A stretch of DNA of 64,000 bases, taken from Russula earlei (lineage: Eukaryota > Basidiomycota > Agaricomycetes > Russulales > Russulaceae). Below, piece after piece: positions 35,243 to 45,170 of the stretch. Where the stretch lies: the NCBI GenBank assembly GCA_025769875.1, contig JAGFNK010000191.1, positions 27,661 to 91,660 on the forward strand. The letters are read 5' to 3'. The first letter of the stretch is position 1. Each line of letters starts with the position of its first letter. Below the pieces are notes generated by a model. It saw nothing but the letters and a program-made list of their open reading frames with translations. It was not told the origin of the DNA and ran no database searches. Made by a program: the position numbers and the translations under genes.

Positions 35243-37154
35243 ATGGCCGCAAATCTGGACCTTTTTGTCTATATTATTGGAATGGGAAACGCATTCCCAG
35301 TCAATATCGAACGGTCGATGACTGTTGGCCACTTGAAAGAGGCAATTTTACAGAAGAAACCTAACGATTTGAAAGGTGTCGACGCCGACCGACTCAAACT
35401 CTACCAAGTCGACCTACCTGATGACAAGGACCTTGAAAAAGCTGCTAAACAAGCTACGGAGGGTCAAGAGCCGCTGACAGTATCATCTCGCTTGCTCTCC
35501 AAAATATTCCAGAGGGATCCTCTAGAGGAGAGGGTCAGCATCCTCGTGGAGGTCCCGGAAATTGGTGAGAATTCCCGTGGCTAGTCATGAGTGTTGCTGA
35601 TAACATTATGCTTAATCTTCGCTTCCCGTTTAACTTGGCTTGCCCTATCAACTTGCTGTTCCAAACACTCATCTGATCAGAAACGGGATCTCCCTTCGAT
35701 GGCAAGATAACGTTGGAGTCTTTGCTGAAGCGTAAACTTGTTTCAACTTCGGCTTCTCGGATCGGCTCGCCGAAAGTGTACAGGTCAATACAAACAGTCC
35801 CACTTGAAAGGATTCGGGACGACCGTCCTGAGTCTGATTCGCTTCCTCCTATTTCCCTCTTATATGACGGCTTCGGTCACTTTCTCGATATCTATAAAGG
35901 TCGGCATAATACACGTGCTTCGACGAAGGCGAGGGGAAAACTGGAAATGGCCGTCGACTCTTTCTCCGAACGGATGACCAAGTTATACAACAATGAGGCC
36001 AGCCGGATGGTCGAGGGCCTAGTGGCTTTGAACTCGATTTTTTCTTTTCGCAACCGTGACTGTCCACCCCTTAAGCAGGGCACCATTCGTGATGGCCGTA
36101 CGGATGGTCATTTTCTCGGCCCACACGGCGCAGTGTCGTGTGTGGTAGAGTTCAAAAACGAGCTCGCTGACATCAATTCGATACCTGCCGTGGAACTCGT
36201 TAGTTACATCGCCAAATCGCACACTCAAGCAATGAAAGACCAAAGAGGACCGTTTCGATGGCGGGTGCCGTGTCTCGGCCTGACGATTGTTGGTAAGCCG
36301 AGCGTCACTTGGTCTCCTATCGTACAAGCCTGACTTGCGTACGAGGCCCTTATGTCATGTTTTTCGGAGTCCTTTTTCTTCAAGACTGTTGGCGCGTTGT
36401 CAGCCTCACCCCTATGTTGTCGTGTATCCCATCCGCCGTCGATGGTGATGATCGAGAGAGTCTATATGCCGCCTTTTATGGCGCATTGCATCTTTTACGA
36501 TGCATAGATAATGACATACAGCTCTTCGTCAAGGGTGAGGGCGCGATCCCACACGACGTTAACCTTCCATACATCTCGGCGTTGACGAGGCGCGACAATA
36601 AGGACGCGAAACTCGAATTTCGGATTATTGGGCTCCATCACGATACGCAGGATTACCGCCACCTGTACATCGCCAAAACGCCGGACGAAGGCATAGAAAT
36701 CATCGTGAAGTTTTCGCGACGGTACTCGATCGAACTGCACGAGCTTTGTGCTCATCGAAGACATGCCCCAAAGATTCTCGGCTTCCAGGAACTCCCAGGA
36801 GGTTGGTTCGCCATTGCTATGGAGTACATTTCGTCACCTGTATTCCCCTCTTCGTCACAAGACCTCGAGGGTCTCTGTGACGAGTTATGGAAGCTCATGG
36901 AAGACTTCCATGATCGCGGGTTCGTTCACGGGGACCTACGGGAGCCCAACATGCTTTATGATGGAGAAAGGATGATACTATTAGATTTTGACTGGGGGGG
37001 CAAAGTTGGAGATGCAATGTATCCAACCGGACTGCTCACCAACGAGTTGACGGATGGGCGAGCGGAAGATGCTGATTCGATGATTTCGAAAGATGATGAC
37101 AGGCGGGTGTTGCTGAATACGATCAATACGATTAAAAGCAGAAAAAGTAGCTAA
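35243..37154 (+). CDS. Crinkler-type protein: Ubl-like header, PD-(D/E)xK-like middle, kinase (right copy)
   Basis: Exons 35243-35564, 35681-36292 and 36346-37154 sum to 1743 nt, 580 residues, with phases agreeing and no stop. The Ubl-like Crinkler header covers residues 1-107. The nuclease-like core is D249, then E264-x-K266 (TDGHF...VVEFKNE). The kinase-like domain has K433, D508 and N513 in HGDLREPN, and D525/D527 in LLDFDWGG. Identity to the left copy is very high except for about 25 residues at the end of the header. The gene is transcribed outward from the inverted duplication, with a copia LTR ending 216 bp upstream. The combination Ubl, restriction-nuclease-like fold and kinase fits the CR-effector architecture described for eukaryotic Crinkler-type proteins. 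Nuclease activity is inference. Confidence 0.9.
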
Positions 37155-37502
37155 AAAGTCATACGGCAGCGCTATTCAAATATCGGATCGTTGATACTAC
37201 GAACACATGCCCCACTCAAGTATAAAAACTCAGGCTGTGGTAGGTAATTCCAGACGACCACCATACCCAACTTCCTCATTCCCTATGTATGTCGAACGAA
37301 CTTCATTGTCACCATTCCTGAATTAACCAAGTCTCACGTAGTCGTGTTCGCCGTGGAAAGCAAGTCAAGTCATAGCGCGCGTTGCCGGGTTGTCACCGCC
37401 ACGTACGGTACTAGCATGTGCTGCGTGGTCGAATAATCCTGTGCCCTCGGCGGGTTATGTCTTTTTCATCGTCCATAGCGGCCACATAGCGGCCACTGAC
37501 CA

Positions 37503-37928
37503 ATCGATTGTCTCAGAAATGGGGTCAAAAGGATGACACACACTGGTCCACGTGTGCCAGACATCGTGTTTGCATACCCACGTCGCCTGAACCTGCGATC
37601 TGAGATGCTCGACATCTTGCCAGTCTTGCCGGTGGCGATAAGTTTAATAACATACCTCGACAGCTGTGGAAACATAGCTGCAGGCCTCGAGTCGGAGCAC
37701 CACCACCGCATGTGCCAAATCCGCATTCCAACATCATAATTGGCAGCAGCGATGCAGAAACCATTCCCGCAGTTGACATCTCGGTGAGAGAACATGCGGT
37801 GACGTCCCTTCCGGATTCGTTCCTAGAAGGATCAGCCGCCACTTGTGCGACATTGTCCTGTCCATGTTTGTCTGTCACTCACCTTGTCGTGCTTGACATT
37901 TGGCTCGTTCCCCATCCGTGTTACATCT
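37503..37928 (+). pseudogene. F-box protein relic in right arm, truncated
   Basis: Mirror image of about 6822-7250. Pieces include RRLNLRSEMLDILPVLPVA and, after stops and shifts, SLPDSFLEGSA and LVPHPCYI. Homology stops at the outer edge of the inverted duplication, so the C-terminal half is missing. Confidence 0.65.
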
Positions 37929-38608
37929 AGCCGGGGTATTCAGTAAGAAAATGGGGACTGTTTAGGGATTGGGGTAGAAACGACCGGACATGCGCACTTG
38001 TACGCGAGCCTGAGATTTCCAACAAAATCGGCTCCCGTTGCGCTAACGGGGACCTGGATAGATAGATTCCTATACTATCGAGAACTGTTTGCGAGCGATG
38101 CACTCACCAATCGACGCTATCTGCTAGATCAAAAGCCAAATAAGGGTCTGCGTGAGATCTTGATGTTTTTGGGTTTGGTATCAGCACTCAAGACTCCAAA
38201 CAACATCGGATGCGATAGAACGGTGAGTGCATGGCTTCAATGCTGAGCTAAGTGACCTTCCCGAATTGTGATGATTTTGACTCGTAAAGAAAAGCCGTGT
38301 CCGTGGATGGCGGTTGCCTGCTTTCCTCGTCCAAACTCCCGACGCATCCAAAGAACTATGGGCTTTGTGTCGCCTCCGCCGTGTGTGACCGTGTGACCGA
38401 GAGGATACAGGTGTTGCCTGCTTATTACTGCGTACTTGGTAGGACTAGGCTGACAGCCTGATTGACGACCAGTCGGATTTAAAGATCATGTCACCCACAC
38501 GGGAAACTCTAGCATCTTGCTCTGCATTTGCTTCATACTATCCCCAGACTGCGTTCTGAGTTTTCAACATTCTACATCCCCCCACACACACATCCGCTTT
38601 TTGTAAAC
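37929..38608. other. Gene-free stretch
   Basis: Single-copy DNA outside the inverted duplication. A frame at 37998-38246 (VALTGTWIDRFLYYRELFAS) looks protein-like but is short and unrecognised. The last 100 bases are C/T-rich and probably contain the promoter of the next gene. Confidence 0.4.
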
Positions 38609-39619
38609 ATGTTCACCACTTTCATGCGTTCTGCTACCGCGAGGCTGGCTGCCAAGCTCGCCCAGCGCCCGAAAGCCTCTGCCGATACCATGCGGCCCTA
38701 TGATCCCAAGATGGGCGAGGGGCTTTTCGTGCGACTTGAAGCCGATAGAGCTCAGGATCGCAAGGTGCTCGGTCACATCCGGCGCGTCCTCGGTTAGTGG
38801 CTTTACTATATTTTTCGGTCCCTTGAACCATCTCTTCAATCAGGGAAAGCAAGAAAGTGGAGGGCACAACCTGAGCCAAGCATTGCCTCCCCGACGAGTC
38901 CTGTCTCTGAGATCCCGTCCATCATAATCACCGATGAAACAGGGACCCATTTCGACTTCGACCCCACGCAGGACGAAGCATGTGAACAAACCTACGAGTA
39001 TGAGGACCTCAACTTCCCTTATCCCACACGCGATCTACACGATGCTGCAGAGGGAGAGGGAGAGCCTGGGTATGAGACAGACGAGCCCACGTCGGCCTTC
39101 TCCGATGACTCCAGCGACTTCGACATTATCGATCACCAGGACCTGGCCAGCATCCTGGAAGAAAGCGGAGACGAGTGGGAGTCCAGCGACAGCGATCATT
39201 TCTCGACGCGGGCAGATGACGGCCATGAGGAAATCCTGAGCGAACACGAGGCGGAGAATGAAGTTCCCTCGACCAACAGTGAGGCAGGGGATGACACAAA
39301 TGTGTGGATCTGGTCATCTCATGCCAACGTTGTGACATGCCCCACCGTTTTCCCGAGAGAAGGCAGGCCCCAGACCACGCTGAGCCCTTCGTCGATCTTC
39401 TTTTTCCCCTCAACACCAGCGTCGACTCTGACGACGCCCACGCCGTCCGAGGGAGACAGCGGGCCAAGCACACCACGCGATACATCGGCGCTTGTGCCCA
39501 AGTCTATATCTTATGAAGACGCCCTATTCGCTGATTTCAAGGAGATCATAGAGGGAATCATAGGCGACGACGAGGAGGAATGGAATGAGCCCCGGCGAGA
39601 TGCGCCTGCTCACCGCTAA
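38609..39619 (+). CDS. Acidic hypothetical protein, 319 residues
   Basis: Two exons, 38609-38792 and 38844-39619, give an uninterrupted 320-codon frame including the stop (phase 1, intron 51 bp, CAG acceptor). The first exon encodes a short basic helix (RSATARLAAKLAQRPKAS). The rest is acidic, low-complexity and probably disordered, rich in D, E, S and T (TDEPTSAFSDDSSDFDII, SILEESGDEWESSDSD). It ends with a possible helix (YEDALFADFKEIIEGIIGDD). No family was recognised. Unlike most of its neighbours it is single-copy and undamaged, so it is probably a live gene. A nuclear or scaffold role would be guesswork. Confidence 0.7.
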
Positions 39620-41001
39620 CGCCAGCGCAATCAGGAAAGAGGGGAGTGGCACGTGATGGAAGCGAGATACTTGAGAGCGGGGGGGACAGACTAAAAGCCA
39701 GATCAAGAGTTGGGGAGGGCAGCGCAAGGTGAGTCAATTCATGGCGGCTGACAGTTTCTAGTGCACACCGGCAAGGTAGGATGCGGAGGCGCAGGACTCA
39801 TCACTGTGCATTGATAGCAGTCTTTTGGCCGGACTCGCTATCTGCACTGTTGGGAGTCACTGCGTGGCGTTCCCTTCTGCAAGACGAGGTATGACAAAGA
39901 AGAAAAGTTTGATATATTTCAGCTCACCTCACGTCAAACAGGATAACAGCTACGCCATTATACACAACCCAGTCACCGAAGCAAGCACTCACGGCATCTT
40001 CACTCTTTTCATAGATAGCTGCATAGAGCGTCGCTGTCAGCCCAGTGTGAGATACTGGTCCTCCATGATTACAAATTACTTACGTGCGCAGTTCGAAGGG
40101 GCGAAGGTGGTCTGTGCGTGGTCTTCCTTGAGGTGCAATGCAGAGGTCGTTCGGCCCGACTTCTGTTTGTATTTTCGAGGTCGCTACGCAGCGGGCTCCC
40201 CTGCGAAACTGAGTAAGAAATGCCACATATCGGAAGGGAGTTGAGTTGATAAATATCACACTCCACCAGCCAACGACGGCGATGCACTGTTGTCCTTGCG
40301 ATTCATGCTCGGTGGGTTAATCTGACGATGTCCTGTTTTCTCTTGACTAAGGGGAGGACCAACGTAGCTAGATGAAGGCCAAAGGTCGCGGCTCGATCAC
40401 CCTTTGCTGGTTGCTACAAGGGGTATGTCTCTGTGTTTTTTGTCCGTCACGGCAGATGTTGAGATCTCGTAGCACCCTGCGCACCCGGGCAATAGAGAGG
40501 GGAGTTGGTTGATTTTGCGTTGGGGAGAAATCGCCCGGGTGCTCATGACGCGATCATGGCTGCTACAAGAGGTGTGTCTCTGTGTTGATTGTCCGTCACA
40601 GCAGATGTTGAGATATTTTAGCACCCTACGCACCCGGGCAATAGCGAGGGGAGATGGTTGAACATTTTTGTGTTTTTATGTTTAAGAATTAATACGTTAC
40701 GCTTACGATGAGAAACACGGACTCTCGCTAAAATCACGGCAACACCCGTATAATTAAATCTCCGAAAGCTGTGCATGCCGTTGACGACAGCGGACGAATC
40801 CTCCAGACAAGAGCCATGCCCGTGAGTGTTACTTTCACTGCATCGCAGAGTAAACCCAGGGTGGGTTTGTCCTGCTTTACCATCTGAGCTTTTCGTCATG
40901 ATGGATGTCACTTGGTAGCTTCAGATGTACCACTGCCAGTAGGAGCAGCTGTCGGTGGTTTCGGGCACAATGGGATTTTCGAAATGAGGATCTAACATTA
41001 C
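39620..41001. other. Gene-free stretch with RPL14 upstream region
   Basis: No gene recognised between 39620 and 40410. From 40730 the DNA matches the RPL14 upstream regions of copies A and B (5357 and 61912), so it marks the start of the third partial block. Confidence 0.5.
40411..40665. repeat. Two-copy tandem repeat, offset about 149 bp
   Basis: A segment of about 105 bp beginning TGCTACAAG and containing CAGATGTTGAGAT and GCACCCGGGCAATAG occurs at 40412 and again at 40561 with scattered differences. Between them GCCCGGGTGC forms the reverse complement of GCACCCGGGC, so hairpins are possible. Confidence 0.7.
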
Positions 41002-41524
41002 ATGTCGCAGCTAGAATCAAACTTCAACCGCTTCGTAGAGGTTGGCAGAGGTAAGCCTTGGTGATACCTTCCTTTTCAAAACTGATGAACCTTCTTCAAG
41101 TTGTGCTCCTCAAAGCCGGTCCTTATGCAGGCCACATCGCAGTCATTGTTGAAATAATAATTGACCACAACAGGGTAGGAGGAACAATGCCATATACATC
41201 CCTTCTTGGTCCTCACATGGTTATCAGGCAATCATCGATGGTCCCACAACCGGCGTCCCGCGTCAAGCTTTCCCTTATCGACACATTACCCTCACACCTT
41301 TGACCGTCTCAAAACTTCCGCGCAATGCAGGCTCTGGCACCGTGAAGAAATATGTCGACAAACCTGGCATTGTTACGAAATGGGAGTCGACGGCGTGGGC
41401 AAAGAAACGTGCTGCTGCAGAGAAGCGGCGAACACTCTCAGACTTTGAGCGTTTCCAAGTCATGTTACACAAAAAGTCGCGACGCGATAAGGTGCGGAAG
41501 GTGCTCAAGGCTGCTAAGGCATGA
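41002..41524 (+). CDS. rpl14: 60S ribosomal protein L14 (eL14)
   Basis: Exons 41002-41050, 41101-41174 and 41228-41524 join in phase to 420 nt, 139 residues, close to the family length of about 138. The product begins MSQLESNFNRFVEVGRV, continues LLKAGPYAGHIAVIVEI and IDGPTTGVPRQAFP, and ends with the basic tail RKVLKAAKA. It is a structural protein of the large ribosomal subunit. Compared with its two broken relatives this copy keeps ATG and has an in-frame ATAAT-tract expansion (one extra isoleucine) where the others lost one base. Introns are 50 and 53 bp. It is the only plausibly functional RPL14 in the window; whether it is the genome's only copy cannot be seen. Confidence 0.93.
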
Positions 41525-41818
41525 GTTCGCCAGGGACAGAGCGAAGGTGATGTTCGGTTTGAACGGTGGCCACGGGGCGTATGGCCATGACCTACTTTTA
41601 CTGGGATCTGTCCTCAGTATGCCAATTGTCATCATTGTCTCATTATCACTCTTACGTAAATATGATATCAACATATGGCATGTTCTCCAGAGGATGCTTT
41701 AGCCTGAGTGATTTGGACCCTTATCTGGCAACCGCCAAGCGGGGAGACACATTTCCACTGGCCCATTGGCACCGGCGTCGCACGTTGTCGCAGGTTCGCC
41801 GAGCATCTTACCTCGCTG

Positions 41819-43085
41819 TCACCTTTGCAAGTACAATTGGATTGCATGATAGGAAGTGTAAACAAATGCCCTGTCGCATGTCCTGAACGCTTCTGCGCGA
41901 CTGAACAACTGGTGAAGTTGTGGGACGACAAAGTCGAGGGCCATGAAAAGTGTTGCGGTGAGTTTGTTAAGAAGTGGAGCCTCGATTTGGGTTAGTAAGT
42001 CTTCAAAGTACTCGTGAACGCCACGGAACAGAAGATCGGTGAGAGGACGGAGAACAGAGCGAACGAGTCGAGGTCGAGGTCGAGTCGTCGGATCGGGGCG
42101 AGATTGAGGGGATTGTAATCCAAGTGACGGACAGGGCGGTGACCAAAGCTTGGGCGAAATGTAACACGAATGGGGGACGAGCCAAAGGTCGAAGGTGAGT
42201 GGCAGACAGGACAATGTCGCATAAGCTGATCCTCCTAGGAACGAATCCGAAAGGGACGTCACCGCCTGTTCTCTCACCGAAATGTCAGCTGCGAGAATGG
42301 TTTCTGCATTGTGATGTTGGAATGCGAAACAGGCACATGCGGTGGTGCTCCGAGTCGAGGCCAGCAGCAATGGTTCCACAGCGGTCGAGGTAAACCCGAA
42401 ATGTGTAGAAGCTTGGTAATTTAACAAGAGTGGGAGAACGACAGTTTTGTGAGTGAGTGCAGCGTCCGAGGGAAGGCCTACACGTTCGCACTCGCGAGGG
42501 TCGCTGAATAAGCAATGACTATGCTCAGTGACTCGCGCGCGTGAGCGATCACTCAAGATATATTACCTGAATAAGCAATGACTATGCTATCCAGGTATGA
42601 GCCCTATGAAATGTAAGGGAAAGATGGCTAAACGAACGTACCTCAGTGACTCGCGCGCGTGAGCAATCACTGAGGGAAGGTAGGTATTCTGTCTACTCAT
42701 ATAAGTAGGGAACAGGTGCGGATTCTACAAGTCCACGAACAAAGGGTATGAAAGAGACGGAACAATGATCGAGCCAATAGACATCCCGACTAGTTAATTA
42801 GTCTAGGTACTAACTTTTATAAATAGTTAAAATCCACTTAGGGTGGCCTAATGGTACGGGTATATGTATCGACTGAGGGGACAACTCACTCGTTCTCGTG
42901 CGCTCGCGATCGAGCTCACTCGCGCTCGGGAATTTACAACAAAATGACTGGCAAGATGTCGAGCATCTCAGATCGCAGGTATGCAAACACCATGTCTTGC
43001 ACGTGTGTGCGATCCGTTTGACCCCAGTGCTGAGACATCCACCATCACCCGGTCTACAATCGATTGCACAGTGGTCGAAAAGACA
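41819..43085 (-). pseudogene. F-box protein relic, copy C, split by an insertion
   Basis: The C-terminal part (41819-42392) retains QSPQSRPDPTTRPRPRL, LLFRGVHEYFEDLLTQIEAP and ALDFVVPQL. The N-terminal part resumes at about 42946-43085, with the sequence that in copy A directly follows (near 7112-7280). Frames are broken in several places. Confidence 0.65.
42393..42945. mobile_element. Unclassified insertion in F-box relic with palindromic motifs
   Basis: About 0.55 kb absent from copies A and B at the equivalent site. It contains two copies of a palindromic segment, CTCAGTGACTCGCGCGCGTG with TCACT(GA/CA)AG on the far side, at about 42530-42558 and 42643-42674, and a repeated GAATAAGCAATGACTATG (about 42505 and 42570). 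No ORF of note and no clear target duplication. It may be a MITE or nested solo elements. Confidence 0.5.
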
Positions 43086-43370
43086 TACGCCGTAGTAAGA
43101 GATGACTGTTGAATGCAAGGAACCGCCTCGCACGCCCACACATGTACACTGCTGTCTCTCGCGTTCCCACTTGCCTGGCCTCACCCCCACTCTCACCTCC
43201 TCCCTCTCATCATATTTTACGCACACTCATGCGCTTTTAAAATCTGTCTACCTTTCCATCGCCCCTTCTCCCAAAATGCCGAACTCTGCCCATCCCTGCG
43301 CACCCTTGTTTTCTGTTTCCCCCTCCGATGATTTTCCCCCTTTTCTAAACGCGAATATCTTCTTGCGCAG

Positions 43371-45152
43371 ATGAAACAGAAGGACAAGCTTATTGATTCC
43401 CTCATAAAGCAGGTGCGTCTCCTCTCCCATTCGACCTCGTCACATCAGCTCCACAACCCATATCTCTCTCCATCGAGGCATACCGCAACGCAACATCTTC
43501 AAATGATCAACACCAGCAGAATGTGATCGCGTGGCTCGTCCGGCTACAGTCCTCCGTTCGCTCACCTGCCCGCTCTGCCCCCGCCAGGGCCGCCACGCAT
43601 CCGTTTCACCTCGACACGCGTGCCGTAAAAGTCGCCGGCCAATCGGATGATGAATCCGAAAAGCGGGCATCCCAGGAGCGCGCTCAACAGCCCCCTCCTT
43701 CGTCAGGCTCGGAAGATGTACCAGTGTCGCCCAACACCCTCGTAGAATCCAGACGATGCTGTTCCCGTCGGGCTCCATGTAAAGCGTGCGATCAGTACAT
43801 CCCACAGGTACTGCATTGGAAAAGACCCATAAGAAAAATGCCGCAGCAGTGGACGACGACGAAGTGGTGCGAGAATATTCTTGTCTTCATTGAATGTTTT
43901 CTGGATTGATATGTTGCTTCTGGTTCTTTCGTATCGTTGATAGGGTGTCACCAACAAATCGTATTTTATGCCAGGCCCGTCTATGGATCTCGGTCAGTGC
44001 GAGTCATCAATCGACAAGACGAGTCCACCGGACATATTGGTGCATAGGCTGGTGACGCCTGATGACATGGAGAAACGTAAGTCCATTATTGTATTCACGC
44101 CGACCTCGCATTGGCTAGCTTCCATCCCGGATTAATATTTCTGTGTACGAACTCTCATTGATATCTGGAATCGCAGCCGTTCATCTCACTGCATGAGCCC
44201 GAATTACACACGCCCTCCTTGACCTTTTCCCGGTATCGATTCTTGTTCACTGTTGGTTCGTCACAACCCCCTCCCTCCAGCAACGTTCATGTGTTCACCT
44301 GCTATATTCCCCACATAGTCTGCGCAATCTCATTACGGTACTCGAAAAAGCGCAAAGTATACCCGATCGCCGTGCACTTTGCCAAGACGGCCGCGGCCAA
44401 TGCACTGATTGATGGATGGAACTCTGTTGAGCTGTGCCAAGCATAGATTCTCTTGAGCATCTATGCCGTGCCCGCCCGCTGGTGGGAAGAACATTGTAGT
44501 TGGTTGTACACCGGTCTCGCCATTCAGTATGTGGATCTTCCACATGTCATGGTCCAGACTGACTTGAACTCTGTGGCGCTAGAATTGCGCCAGATCTGAA
44601 TCCACATATTCTGCCTCCGAAGAAGCCGATTACGGAGCAGCAGGAGCTGGAGATGTTGAACCGCACCCGGATATGGCTAATCTGCTTTAACATCAACCGC
44701 CACAGTTTGGCAAGCCGTCGACGTTGAAAGAGGACTTGTGCGTTTTTTCTTCTCATTGACTTTCTCCCTCACTTGCTCGCTAATGATCGTTGTCTAGCAT
44801 CGTGCGTAAATCTCTCGAATGGTACAAGTCCTCTCCGAACAGCCACCCTGTGCGTTGCGTTATCCGCTCCTCCCCATCTTCCCCTCCGCTGGCATTTGTA
44901 AACTTGGCTGACTTGTCCGCGCTTATCAGTATGACGTGCACATAATCACTTACACGTCGCTGTTCCATATTGTCAACAAATTCCACCGCTTGAATCCCTC
45001 AATCGACTTCCGCAGTGACGCTGGAGCATGATCGGACCAACTGCCGCCAGGAGTGGGCAGAGCGCTTCGAATGGGATTCGGACCACCCGGGTACGTGGCA
45101 TCCATCGTTTCGGCTATCTCGGACTCGTCTGACGTCGCCCCGATCTTCTTAC
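43371..45152 (+). pseudogene. Fungal-type transcription factor relic, 5' part
   Basis: Exons of an agaricomycete transcription factor with the fungal-specific regulatory domain. They are a short coiled-coil exon (43371-43412, MKQKDKLIDSLIKQ), a linker exon (WLVRLQSSVRSPA), SPPDILVHRLVTPDDMEK (about 44000-44075), HTPSLTFSRYRFLFTV, and ANALIDGWNSVELCQA followed by a TAG at 44444-44446 where the family has a tyrosine. Then come LLSIYAVPARWWEE, LNRTRIWLICFN with a frameshift, and YKSSPNSHP. No Zn2Cys6 cluster was found upstream: the DNA before 43370 is C/T-rich and then F-box relic. The gene is therefore truncated at the front and disabled. It is split by the LINE at 45153. Confidence 0.75.
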
Positions 45153-45170
45153 GTTACAGACGCCGCCTCA

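Larger units (their letters stand above)
21700..37928. repeat. Inverted duplication, right arm (expanded by transposons)
   Basis: Reverse-complement partner of about 6822-10560. It carries the plus-strand Crinkler gene (35243-37154), its upstream region (21700-22771 and 35027-35242) and half of an F-box relic (37503-37928). The arm was split by copia 2 at TTAAT and by a solo LTR at GGTGC. At both places the left arm shows the unoccupied site. Confidence 0.85.
40730..43085. repeat. Segmental duplication block, partial copy C (RPL14 + F-box)
   Basis: Same order and orientation as 5357-7200 and 61912-63714, but with an intact RPL14 and a 0.55-kb insertion in the F-box relic. It lacks the NLR gene. 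Confidence 0.8.

Noticed and set aside
43102..43374. Plus-strand frame before the transcription-factor relic as a missing Zn2Cys6 exon
   Set aside because: It has no six-cysteine pattern. The C/T-rich composition looks like an upstream region and not a zinc cluster.
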